This document shows, piece after piece, positions 43,383 to 51,234 of a stretch of DNA of 64,000 bases. Source of the stretch: an uncultured Eubacteriales bacterium (GTDB lineage: Bacteria; Bacillota; Clostridia; Oscillospirales; Butyricicoccaceae); the NCBI GenBank assembly GCA_910579575.1, contig CAJTUM010000004.1, positions 163,487 through 227,486 of the forward strand, written 5' to 3'. The translations under genes were made by a program, and so were the position numbers. The notes beneath the pieces were generated by a model. That model made no database searches. It was not told where the DNA came from and saw only the letters and a program-made list of their open reading frames with translations. How positions within the stretch are numbered: the stretch's first letter is position 1; every line of letters begins with the position of its first letter.

Positions 43383-44591
43383 ATGATTGAAGTAACAGGC
43401 AAATATAACACAGCCAAAATTTTTACGGACACAGTGGACCAGGAATCGATAGCGCAAGTGATTCAGCTGTGCAACCAGCCCTTTTGCGCTGGCAGCCGTA
43501 TCCGCATGATGCCGGATATCCACGCCGGCACCGGCTGCACGGTGGGGACTACTATGACGATCACAGACAAAATCGTGCCCAATCTGGTGGGGGTGGATAT
43601 CGGCTGCGGCATGGAAACCCTGCGCCTGCGGGAAGATTCCTTGGATTTTCAAGCCCTGGACCGGCTGATTCGCCGAGAAATCCCCTCCGGCTTTGGCGTC
43701 CGACAAAAAAATCACCCATTTTATCAAAAAATCGACCTGCAAAAGCTGAAATGCAGCAATCATGTCGATCTGGCTCGAGCAGCAAAAAGCATGGGAACCC
43801 TGGGCGGCGGCAACCATTTTATCGAGGTCGATCGCGACGAACAGGGCGCCCTTTACCTTGTGGTCCACTCGGGCAGCCGCCATCTGGGCGTGGAAACGGC
43901 CAAATATTATCAGCAGGCCGGCTGGCGAACGTTGAACCGAGGCGACCGGCAGGATTTTCAGCAGATAGCCGCTTCGCTGCGGTCCCAAGGGCGGGCTCAG
44001 GAAATCGAAGCGCAGATCGCGGCCCTGAAAAAACAGAGGCCGTCAATTTCCAAGGAGTTGGCTTATATCTCCGGTTGGCTGATGGAGGATTACCTCCACG
44101 ATATGCGGCTGGTGCAGCAATTCGCGGCCTTGAACCGCCAGGCTATGCTGGAGCGCATTGTCTCCGGTTTGGGGCTCCGCGTCGACGAATCGTTTTCCAC
44201 TGTCCACAACTATATCGATACCGACGCCATGATTCTGCGCAAAGGCGCCGTTTCCGCTCAGACGGAGGAACGGTTGCTCATCCCTATCAATATGCGGGAC
44301 GGCATCCTGATCTGCATAGGGTTGGGCAATGAGGATTGGAATTGCTCGGCGCCCCACGGCGCAGGTCGGCTGATGAGCCGTTCCGCCGCCAAGGCCGCTT
44401 TTTCTCTGGAGGAATTTCAGCGGCAAATGGAGGGGATTTACACCACCTCTGTGGACCGCTCCACTCTGGACGAATGTCCTATGGCCTACAAGAGCATGGA
44501 GGATATCGTCCGCTGCATCGGCCCTACGGCTCGAATCGAACGCGTGATTCGCCCCGTCTACAATTTCAAAGCCGGCGAGGAAAAGCCGTGA
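43383..44591 (+). CDS. rtcB: RtcB-family RNA ligase
   Basis: 402 residues. Manganese-site Asp-Cys in VGVDIGCGMETL, His ligands in LGGGNHFIEVD and VVHSGSRHLG, and the guanylated His in SAPHGAGRLMSR are all present. RtcB joins 3'-phosphate or cyclic phosphate RNA to 5'-OH ends using GTP and Mn2+ and repairs broken tRNA or other RNA. No archease gene is next to it. AAAGGAG 6 nt before ATG. Single gene between two terminators. Confidence 0.95.
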   Translation: MIEVTGKYNTAKIFTDTVDQESIAQVIQLCNQPFCAGSRIRMMPDIHAGTGCTVGTTMTITDKIVPNLVGVDIGCGMETLRLREDSLDFQALDRLIRREIPSGFGVRQKNHPFYQKIDLQKLKCSNHVDLARAAKSMGTLGGGNHFIEVDRDEQGALYLVVHSGSRHLGVETAKYYQQAGWRTLNRGDRQDFQQIAASLRSQGRAQEIEAQIAALKKQRPSISKELAYISGWLMEDYLHDMRLVQQFAALNRQAMLERIVSGLGLRVDESFSTVHNYIDTDAMILRKGAVSAQTEERLLIPINMRDGILICIGLGNEDWNCSAPHGAGRLMSRSAAKAAFSLEEFQRQMEGIYTTSVDRSTLDECPMAYKSMEDIVRCIGPTARIERVIRPVYNFKAGEEKP

Positions 44592-44621
44592 TCGACCTTT
44601 TTCTCTCCATGCAAAAAATGC

Positions 44622-44654
44622 AAAAAGCCAGGCGCGCAAGCTGCCTGGCTTTTT
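44622..44654 (+). terminator. Intrinsic terminator of rtcB
   Basis: Stem AAAAAGCCAGGC / GCCTGGCTTTTT with a 9-nt loop. Confidence 0.9.
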
Positions 44655-44869
44655 GCGCACAGAACCGGCGGAGCCGCGGCCGCCAGTCTTGCCCTCCGAT
44701 TCTGCACGAATATTTTACAGTTCTTTCTCTGCTTTTTTCAAAGCGCCTTTTGAAGCAAAACTTTTCATAAGTCTATGATTATGATTCAATCCCGAAAAAC
44801 GCCAGGCCAAATATCGCTAAACCGCGCCGCGATTTTGACATAGGACTCATCTTTTATCCTTTCTGCCCC

Positions 44870-45769
44870 TCATTCTGGCTTTTCCTTATCCCCATTCTTT
44901 TTGCCCTGATACTCGGAAATCATGATGGAACAAACCACGATCAGGCCGCCTATGGCCAGGTTGGGGGTCAAGGGTTCATAACCCATGACCACCGAGGACA
45001 GGCAGGCGAAAACAGATTCCAGCGAAAAAATGATAGCGCAGCGGGAGGGCTCCACGTGCTTCTGCCCCACTGTCTGCATATAGCCGGCGGCGATGGTGGC
45101 CAGCAGCACCACCAGGACGATGGGAAAAACCGCCTTCTGAATCTGGACGCCCTGGAACGACATTTTTCCCGTGGCCGCAGCGGTAATCAGGCAGAAAACG
45201 CAGGTGGTCGCTAGCGGCAGAAAGGTCAGCAGCCGAGCGGGCATCTGGCTGGTAAACCGATAGAGGAAGGTGATCTGAAAGGCAAACAGCAGGGCGGCCA
45301 ACAACGTCAGACCGTCGCCAAAGGAAAGGACGAAGGGCTGGCCCGGCGTCATGGTGAGCACATAGAGACCCAACAAACAGAGCAGAGCGCAGGCATAGAC
45401 CTTTCTACGGGGCTTTTGCCCCATAATCAGCCAAGCGGCAAAGGGCGTGAGCACCACATAAGACGTGGTGATAAAAGCGCTGTTGGAAGGGGTCGTCACA
45501 TTGAGGGCGACGGTCTGCACCAACATAGCCGCATAGAGGAAAAAGCCCACCACGACGCCCATCCAAATCTGCCGGCCTGTGGCCTGGCGCAGCTCCTTGG
45601 CGCAGACGGGCAGCCAAAGCAGGGAGGCCAGCAGATAACGGAGGAACAGAAAAAAGCTGCTATCCAGTCCGGCGTTGAGAGCGTCTTTCACCCATAAAAA
45701 AGAGACGCCCCAGATAAAGGCGGTGGCGACCAGTAGGAAGTTATAAAAAAGCGCCTTCTGCGTTTTCAT
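44870..45769 (-). CDS. DMT-superfamily transporter (EamA)
   Basis: 299 residues, ten predicted membrane helices in two EamA halves (FLLVATAFIWGVSFLWVKDA opens half 1, SFGDGLTLLAALLFAFQITF opens half 2). Family members export amino acids or metabolites. Substrate unknown. The start at 45769 is set by AAAGGA and the family start; the longer open frame upstream lies across the promoter. Monocistronic. Confidence 0.9.
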   Translation of the reverse strand: MKTQKALFYNFLLVATAFIWGVSFLWVKDALNAGLDSSFFLFLRYLLASLLWLPVCAKELRQATGRQIWMGVVVGFFLYAAMLVQTVALNVTTPSNSAFITTSYVVLTPFAAWLIMGQKPRRKVYACALLCLLGLYVLTMTPGQPFVLSFGDGLTLLAALLFAFQITFLYRFTSQMPARLLTFLPLATTCVFCLITAAATGKMSFQGVQIQKAVFPIVLVVLLATIAAGYMQTVGQKHVEPSRCAIIFSLESVFACLSSVVMGYEPLTPNLAIGGLIVVCSIMISEYQGKKNGDKEKPE

Positions 45770-45960
45770 AGATTCCGGTCCTTTCAGACAAAAAATTCGC
45801 CGCCCGAAAAGGCGGCAGGCCGACCTCGGCCAAACGCAATCGCAACCGGAAAACCAAGCCAGGCAAACGGCCGGCCCAGTGGAATCTATTTTCCTCGAAA
45901 CTGCGTCGGTTTCTCTTTTGAGTCCCACAAAATAGGGAGCGTTTCGGCCCTTTGACTGAT

Positions 45961-45989
45961 ATTTTACCATTTGCCCCTGCCTTTGTCAA
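45961..45989 (-). promoter_or_regulatory. SigmaA promoter of the DMT transporter gene
   Basis: Minus strand TTGACA, 17 nt, TAAAAT; leader of about 185 nt. Apart from this and the divergent sigmaK-like site, the 322-bp gap shows GC-rich inverted repeats only. Confidence 0.85.
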
Positions 45990-46002
45990 ATCAACGGACA
46001 GT

Positions 46003-46031
46003 CACCCGATCCCCCCTCGGGACATATGATA
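46003..46031 (+). promoter_or_regulatory. SigmaK-like promoter of the Cys-rich protein gene
   Basis: CACC, 16 nt, CATATGATA. The -10 fits CATAnnnTA and the spacing fits the mother-cell sigma factor sigmaK; sigmaE is also possible. Confidence 0.55.
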
Positions 46032-46091
46032 AAGTAGACGCCGCCCGGCAGACGGCGTCAATCCTGACCGCGACGGAAAGAGAGTGAAACT

Positions 46092-46448
46092 ATGAGCTGT
46101 AACTGCAATAACAACTGTAATTCCTGCGGCTGTGGCTGCGGCTGCAATTCCTGCAATTCCTGTGGCTGTGGCTGCAATTCCTGCGGCTGCAACGCCGGCA
46201 ATACCAACGTCGAAATTGAGACGGTATGCACCTATTCCCGCTATGTGGATGTGCCCATGTCCATTTACTATGGCGCCGGTTATTCCGAGCTGAACTGCTG
46301 TGAGGACACCAAGAACGTTTTGGAGCAAATCTCCGATTCCCTGTCCCGCATGTCCGCCTGCTTCAACTGCGGCGAAGCGGACAGCGACAACAACAACAGC
46401 GGCAATAATGGCTGCGGCTGTAGCTGCGGCTGCCGCCGCTGGCGTTAA
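46092..46448 (+). CDS. Cysteine-rich Asn/Gly protein, probable spore-coat type
   Basis: 118 residues with 22 cysteines: 13 in the first 33 residues as CNC, CGC and NSC units (CNSCGCGCGCNSCNSCGCGC), five in the centre, and four in the end GCGCSCGCRRWR. The middle (ETVCTYSRYVDVPMSIYYGA to DSLSRMSACF) is a normal-looking folded segment. No signal peptide. Such Cys/Gly/Asn arrays fit either metal binding or cross-linked spore-coat material; the sigmaK-like promoter favours the spore coat. The reading frame is real: a ribosome-binding site precedes it and codon use matches. I do not recognise a named family. Confidence 0.75.
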   Translation: MSCNCNNNCNSCGCGCGCNSCNSCGCGCNSCGCNAGNTNVEIETVCTYSRYVDVPMSIYYGAGYSELNCCEDTKNVLEQISDSLSRMSACFNCGEADSDNNNSGNNGCGCSCGCRRWR

Positions 46449-46528
46449 ACCGCCGGGGGAGCAATCCCCCGGATACATCAACCCCGCCCTCTTTCCGACC
46501 TTCCCTCCACAGCATCCGCTGCCAGAAA

Positions 46529-46564
46529 GGCCCGGCGGCCCCTCCAAAAGGGGGCCGTCGGGCC
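46529..46564. terminator. Strong GC hairpin between convergent genes
   Basis: 14-bp stem GGCCCGGCGGCCCC / GGGGCCGTCGGGCC with an 8-nt loop and short T/A tails on both sides; probably ends both the Cys-rich and the phoH transcripts. The rest of 46,449 to 46,728 shows nothing more. Confidence 0.6.
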
Positions 46565-46728
46565 AATTTATTGGGGCGGCCCGACGGCCGTATCCCATGT
46601 CGGCTTTGTCGCTCCATGGGCTTTCGCGCCCAGGGGCGGAATTTTTTCAAATAACCCCCCGACAGCAGACACAAGAGCTGTTGACCACGCGACGCCCGCA
46701 CGAAATTGACCCGCCGCGGCTTCGCAGC

Positions 46729-47754
46729 CTATTTTTTATTGTTTCTTCTGCTGTTTTTCTCCCGGGCTTCTCGGGGCTTCGGACGGCTGTCTTGGCGCTG
46801 CTCCTCGTATTTGGCATAAGCGTTGACAATGCGCTGCACCAGCTCATGACGCACCACGTCCAGCGACGTTAGACGGCATTGCCCTACGCCTTCCACATCC
46901 TTCAGCACCCGCATGGCCTCTTTCAGGCCGCTGAGCTTGCCGTCGGGCAGGTCGATTTGGGTGACGTCGCCGGTAATCACAATCTTGGAATTGAAGCCTA
47001 GGCGGGTCAGAAACATTTTCATCTGTTCCGGCGTGGTGTTTTGGGCTTCATCCAAGATGATAAAGGAGTCGTCCAGCGTCCGGCCCCGCATATAGGCCAA
47101 AGGCGCCACTTCAATGCTGCCCTTTTCCAGATATCGCTGAAAGGTTTCTGGTCCCAACATATCAAACAGAGCGTCATAAAGCGGCCGCAGATAGGGGTCC
47201 ACCTTGTTTTGCAGGTCTCCAGGCAAAAAGCCCAGCTTTTCTCCAGCTTCTACGGCAGGTCGGGTGAGGATAATGCGGTTGACCGCCTTTTCGCGGAAGG
47301 CCACCACAGCCTTGGCCACCGCCAGATAAGTTTTCCCTGTTCCCGCTGGGCCGACGCCCAGGGTAACGGTGTTCTGCTGGATGCAGTCCACATACTCCTG
47401 CTGGCCCAAGGTCTTGGCCTTGATGGGCCGGCCTTTGGCCGTTACGCAAATCAAGTCGCCTCCCATCTGGCTCAGTTTATCCTGCTGGCCCTCTCGGATC
47501 AAGGAGATCACATAATGGACGTTTTGAGGGGTGATCTGTTCCCCGCGGGCCGCCAAGCGCAGCAGCTCTGTCACGGCGTTTTGGGCCTGGAGCACATGAT
47601 CCGCCTCGCCGCAAATTTTCAGGTTTTCATCCCGACATACGATGCTTACGCCATATTCCGCCTCCAGCAGGCGGATATTTTCGTCAAACGCGCCGAAGAG
47701 GTTGACCACCTCTTCCAGCCGCTCGATGCTGACATTCTGTTCAATCATTTCCAT
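46729..47754 (-). CDS. phoH: PhoH-family ATPase
   Basis: 341 residues. N-terminal KH-like part, then the PhoH NTPase with Walker A GPAGTGKTYLAVAKAV and Walker B FIILDEAQNTTPEQMKMFL, and the sensor GDVTQIDLP. RNA-linked ATPase of unknown exact role; in Firmicutes it usually follows yqfD and precedes ybeY. Overlaps yqfD by 14 nt. A basic tail (RPKPREAREKNSRRNNKK) ends the protein. Confidence 0.95.
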   Translation of the reverse strand: MEMIEQNVSIERLEEVVNLFGAFDENIRLLEAEYGVSIVCRDENLKICGEADHVLQAQNAVTELLRLAARGEQITPQNVHYVISLIREGQQDKLSQMGGDLICVTAKGRPIKAKTLGQQEYVDCIQQNTVTLGVGPAGTGKTYLAVAKAVVAFREKAVNRIILTRPAVEAGEKLGFLPGDLQNKVDPYLRPLYDALFDMLGPETFQRYLEKGSIEVAPLAYMRGRTLDDSFIILDEAQNTTPEQMKMFLTRLGFNSKIVITGDVTQIDLPDGKLSGLKEAMRVLKDVEGVGQCRLTSLDVVRHELVQRIVNAYAKYEEQRQDSRPKPREAREKNSRRNNKK

Positions 47755-48955
47755 CCTCCGTCGTTTCCTGGGCTATCCCAGATACTTCCGTTAATACGCC
47801 CGTTTTTTCTCTGCATTCCACCGTCAGCGCAGCCTGGGCGAAGGGCTGGCTATACTGACAGCTGAAATCCGCCTGCACGACCTGGGCCTCAGGCAAGCGC
47901 TGGGCCAGCGCCTCCCGCTGCCGCCGCTCCATCACCTGGGCGCAAACCTCCTGGCTGACGGTAAAAGGTCTGGGCTGATACTCCACATATTGTTGACGCA
48001 CAAGGGCGACGGGCAGCACGGTGTTTTTTGTCAGCCGCAGAAATTTCTTTTCAATAAAGGTATCATACCACTGGAAGGGCTCTTTTTCAATGAAAGAAAG
48101 ATTAAAACGCCTTCCTCCTATTACCAATGCCCAGCGGGTTTTGCTGCGGCCTGTGGGGATTTTAGCCGTCAGCTGCGTCGGCATCACGCTGCGCAAGGTC
48201 CGCCAGGTGCGCAGTTCCACATCCGCCATGGCGTGAACCTGGTAGACCTCGCCCTGGGCGCTGACGATGGTTCCTGTGGCCAAAATATCCCCTTCCACCA
48301 CCGTCTCCCCCACTTTTTTCATGGCCACGCCGGCTTTGACCTGCATACTGACAATGACGCCGGTTTTATCCGCCACAATGTCGCAAGGCTGGTCCACTGG
48401 CGTCATTTCCGGTGTGGGCGTTCGGCCCTGGGCGATGATCTGGGCCCAGCTGCCCCGAATATTCACCGCCACAAAGGAAAACTTGTCGCTGTGGGTCATA
48501 ATATAATCCCGCACTTGGTCTCCGTCCACCTGGCGGGCCGGCGCTCCTGGCCGCAACCCAGCCTGGCTGGCCAGCTCCAACGCTTCGGTTTGCAAAGATT
48601 GGTCGCAGTTAGAGGCGTCGATGGTCCAAATCATCTGGCTGGCGACCCACAGCAGCAGCGCGCACAGCGCCGCGCCTCCCCAGAGCGCCGCCCGGGGTCT
48701 CAGCCGCCGCGCCTGAAAGGGAACGCCCCTTTTGCCCACGATGCGCACCGAGCACATGGCGCGCCGGGTAAACCGGCGCAGCTGCCGGAAGCCTGAAATC
48801 CGCACGGTCGCCTGAGCCAAATCCGGCGCAATGCGGCGCACGTCCCAGAAATCAATCTGGTTCTGGGCGCACAGATTGAGAAAGCGCTCGATGGCGGCTC
48901 CTTGTATCTCAATGCGCACGCTGCCTCGGACATAGTTGATTATTCTAAGAATCAT
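47741..48955 (-). CDS. yqfD: Sporulation protein YqfD
   Basis: 404 residues. Starts MILRIINYVRGSVRIEIQGA with FLNLCAQNQIDFWDVRRI, followed by a membrane helix at about 92 to 112 (ALWGGAALCALLLWVASQMI) and a large outer domain (VAVNIRGSWAQI, VVEGDILATGTIVSAQGEVY). YqfD is a conserved spore-formation protein of the sigmaE regulon. Lies 10 nt after yqfC and overlaps phoH. Confidence 0.93.
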   Translation of the reverse strand: MILRIINYVRGSVRIEIQGAAIERFLNLCAQNQIDFWDVRRIAPDLAQATVRISGFRQLRRFTRRAMCSVRIVGKRGVPFQARRLRPRAALWGGAALCALLLWVASQMIWTIDASNCDQSLQTEALELASQAGLRPGAPARQVDGDQVRDYIMTHSDKFSFVAVNIRGSWAQIIAQGRTPTPEMTPVDQPCDIVADKTGVIVSMQVKAGVAMKKVGETVVEGDILATGTIVSAQGEVYQVHAMADVELRTWRTLRSVMPTQLTAKIPTGRSKTRWALVIGGRRFNLSFIEKEPFQWYDTFIEKKFLRLTKNTVLPVALVRQQYVEYQPRPFTVSQEVCAQVMERRQREALAQRLPEAQVVQADFSCQYSQPFAQAALTVECREKTGVLTEVSGIAQETTEDGND

Positions 48956-48965
48956 GCGTTACTCC

Positions 48966-49280
48966 TCACGATCGGATAAATTCCACCGAAGCGATTTTTC
49001 CCCGGACGTTCATCTCGCCGTCGCTCATGGATTCCAGCTCCAAATCCATGCCGCAAATCTGTACAGTCACGTCTTTGCCTGCGACCCGTATCCGCTGTTC
49101 TGTGTACTCCAGCACGCCGTGGCAACCTTCCAGCAACGCCCCCCGAGGCGTGCACTGCACCTCCGGCATATCCAATATGGCTCCGGCGCCCACGCCAAAT
49201 TGATCCGCAGCCCGGGCCAAACATTCCTTCAAGCCCTCTTCCTTGGGCCGGGGCGGTTTCCATTTTTGGTTTTTGCTCAT
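48966..49280 (-). CDS. yqfC: Sporulation protein YqfC
   Basis: 104 residues, YabP/YqfC family. Strand-rich core VGAGAILDMPEVQCTPRGAL then IRVAGKDVTVQICGMDLELE and an end GKIASVEFIRS. Known only as a spore-formation protein that goes with YqfD. First gene of yqfC-yqfD-phoH; divergent from ylbJ. Confidence 0.92.
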   Translation of the reverse strand: MSKNQKWKPPRPKEEGLKECLARAADQFGVGAGAILDMPEVQCTPRGALLEGCHGVLEYTEQRIRVAGKDVTVQICGMDLELESMSDGEMNVRGKIASVEFIRS

Positions 49281-49341
49281 GCTTTCACCCCCGTGAACGG
49301 GGCTTTTCGCGCCCCTGACGCCTATTTATATGCGCGCCGCT

Positions 49342-49370
49342 GGTATTTTTGCCTGTCCTGGGCATATATC
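49342..49370 (+). promoter_or_regulatory. Possible sigmaE-type promoter of ylbJ
   Basis: GGTATTTT and CATATATC, 13 nt apart, resemble the sigmaE -35 and -10 elements; ylbJ and yqfC are known sigmaE genes in Bacillus. A CATATAAAT on the minus strand nearby could serve yqfC. Confidence 0.45.
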
Positions 49371-49389
49371 TGTGGCGAGGTGATTTGTT

Positions 49390-50550
49390 ATGAAACGATC
49401 GGCCGGATTGCTCTCCTATCTCAGCCGCCTGTTTTCCTATGGGGCGGTCTGTTTTCTGGCTTATGGTCTGATCCGCTATTCCCGACAAACGGCGGAAAGC
49501 GCTTGGCAGGGGCTGACCCTCTGCGCTCGGACTCTGGTTCCTGTCCTGTTCCCCTTTTTTGCCGCTTCTTCGTTGGCAGTCTCCACCGGCTTGGCCGGCC
49601 TGGCGGGGCGATGGTTGGAGAGACCTATGCAGGCTCTTTTCCGGCTGCCCGGCGCCTGCGCCTCGGCCTTTGCTCTGGGGCTGGCGGGGGGGTATCCAGT
49701 GGGCGCCGGGGCGGCCTTGAGTCTTTACCGGCAAAAGCTGTGCGGCAAAGAGGAGGCCCAGCGGCTGCTGGCTTTTTGCAACAACTGCGGTCCGGCCTTT
49801 CTCTTAGGGGCGGCGGGGACGGCGGCCTTTGGTTCCGCCGCCGTTGGGGGGCTGCTCTATGGATGCCATGTGCTGGCCAGCCTGCTTACTGGTCTGCTCT
49901 TCCGTTTCTCTGGCCGGCGCTCTTCCGAAACCCTGCCGGTAAGACGGGTGGAAGAACCAGAAAAACCCTTCGGCGCCGCTCTGGCGGAAAGCGTCCGCTC
50001 CGCCGCCTCTTCCGTTATCAATGTATGCGCCTTTGTTGTATTTTTCACCGTCTTTATCCGATTGCTGACGCTGACGGGGCTGCTGCCCGCCCTGGCTGGT
50101 CTGTTGGTTCGCTTAGGCCTGGAGCCGTCGTTGGCCGCGCCGCTGGCCGGAGGTTTTTTTGAAATGTCCGGCGGCGTGATGGCCCTGGCCGGCCCGGCGA
50201 ACCCGGCCAGGTTGGCGGCCGCCGCTTTTCTGCTGGCTTGGGGCGGCCTCAGCGTTCATTGCCAGACCCTATCCCTGCTGGCGGACAGCGACCTTTCCGC
50301 CGGCCCCTATCTTGCGGGCAAGCTGACCCAAGGGCTGCTGGCCGCCGGGTTGACCTATGCCGCCGCCGGGCTGACGCCCTTTGCTCAAGTGGCAGGGCTG
50401 GCCGGCGCTCCGATTCTGACCGTTTCCAGGCGGATCCCCCCTGTCGGCCAGGCCGCTCTGGCCGGGCTGGCAGTATTTAGCTTGGTTTTGTGGCGGGCCC
50501 GGCGACGCCAAGTAAAAAAACGTTGCCAGCGCCCCCGCAAACCGGTATAA
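49390..50550 (+). CDS. ylbJ: Sporulation membrane protein YlbJ
   Basis: 386 residues, about eight membrane helices in two pseudo-symmetric halves. The marks TLVPVLFPFFAASSLAVSTG, LGLAGGYPVGAGAA, NNCGPAFLLGAAG and SSVINVCAFVVFFTVF identify YlbJ, a nucleoside-recognition-domain type membrane protein needed for spore formation. Divergent from yqfC. A Gly-Tyr-Pro motif and a Cys in NNC are typical. GAGGTG lies before the ATG. Confidence 0.93.
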   Translation: MKRSAGLLSYLSRLFSYGAVCFLAYGLIRYSRQTAESAWQGLTLCARTLVPVLFPFFAASSLAVSTGLAGLAGRWLERPMQALFRLPGACASAFALGLAGGYPVGAGAALSLYRQKLCGKEEAQRLLAFCNNCGPAFLLGAAGTAAFGSAAVGGLLYGCHVLASLLTGLLFRFSGRRSSETLPVRRVEEPEKPFGAALAESVRSAASSVINVCAFVVFFTVFIRLLTLTGLLPALAGLLVRLGLEPSLAAPLAGGFFEMSGGVMALAGPANPARLAAAAFLLAWGGLSVHCQTLSLLADSDLSAGPYLAGKLTQGLLAAGLTYAAAGLTPFAQVAGLAGAPILTVSRRIPPVGQAALAGLAVFSLVLWRARRRQVKKRCQRPRKPV

Positions 50551-50619
50551 TGGAGAAAATGAAATTGAAAGGCAGCGCGGCCCGCTTCACGCCGCGAGGC
50601 TGCGGAAAGAGAGCTTGCC

Positions 50620-50829
50620 ATGTTATTCGACCCAGAAATCAAGCGCTGCTGCGCTTATTGCGAAAAAGCCTCGGATTTGGACGACCGACTGGTGTTGTGC
50701 AGCGACAAAGGGCCGGTGGATTACGATTTTTGTTGCCGGCGGTATCGTTACGACCCTCTGCGGCGCATTCCCCGTTCCCCTTCTCAGGCGCTGAAAAAAG
50801 AATTCAAAAAAGAGGATTTTCAACTATAG
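50620..50829 (+). CDS. Small conserved Cys-rich protein
   Basis: 69 residues. Five cysteines with spacing C-x2-C...C...CC (CCAYCEKASD, LVLCSDKG, YDFCCRRYRYDPLRRIP) suggest a zinc ribbon, and a basic tail KKEFKKEDF follows. Proteins with this pattern are common as conserved hypotheticals in Oscillospirales. Starts 69 nt after ylbJ on the same strand. Function unknown. Confidence 0.7.
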   Translation: MLFDPEIKRCCAYCEKASDLDDRLVLCSDKGPVDYDFCCRRYRYDPLRRIPRSPSQALKKEFKKEDFQL

Positions 50830-51008
50830 CTTACAGTTGAAAAATTCCATGGATTCCTCTCAACAAAACGCTGTGTAACGGCGTTTCGGGCTGCAAAGCG
50901 CCCCCCCTGTTCGGATTTTGGGCGAAGGCAAACGGCTTTGCGCCGCGGCAATCTGCGGGTCTGCCGATGGAACCATTTTCACGCTTTGCCGCTATGTCGC
51001 CTATCGCA

Positions 51009-51037
51009 AATAAGCGCCCTTGGGCGCTTATTCTTTT
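51009..51037 (+). terminator. Intrinsic terminator
   Basis: Stem AATAAGCGCCC / GGGCGCTTATT with a 2-nt loop followed by a T-rich run. Confidence 0.8.
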
Positions 51038-51155
51038 GCCTTGCTTGAGACAAAAGCGCAGGCTTTCCTGCGCGGCTGTTTTCCAATTTTCCTAAAAATC
51101 TGTTTCGTTCAAAGAGCAACGGAAAACACAATTCATTTTGAACAACAGCGCAGAA

Positions 51156-51194
51156 AAAGACGCCGGCAGGTTTTGAAGCCTGCCGGCGCTTTTG
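51156..51194. terminator. Bidirectional terminator after the giant adhesin gene
   Basis: Ten-bp stem CGCCGGCAGG / CCTGCCGGCG with an 8-nt loop; T-rich tails on both strands. Confidence 0.85.
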
Positions 51195-51234
51195 TCTGAT
51201 CAGCCGTTTTTAACGGCCGAAAGATGATTGGGTT

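Larger units (their letters stand above)
50830..51234. other. Intergenic region with two terminators
   Basis: No gene seen. A hairpin TTCAACT / AGTTGAA overlaps the stop of the preceding gene, and a plus-strand terminator lies at 51,009 and a bidirectional one at 51,161. The stretch 50,880 to 51,000 shows nothing recognisable. Confidence 0.5.

Noticed and set aside
46529..46564. Short repeat array or CRISPR-like element
   Set aside because: There is only one hairpin and no repeated unit with spacers here or elsewhere in the window.
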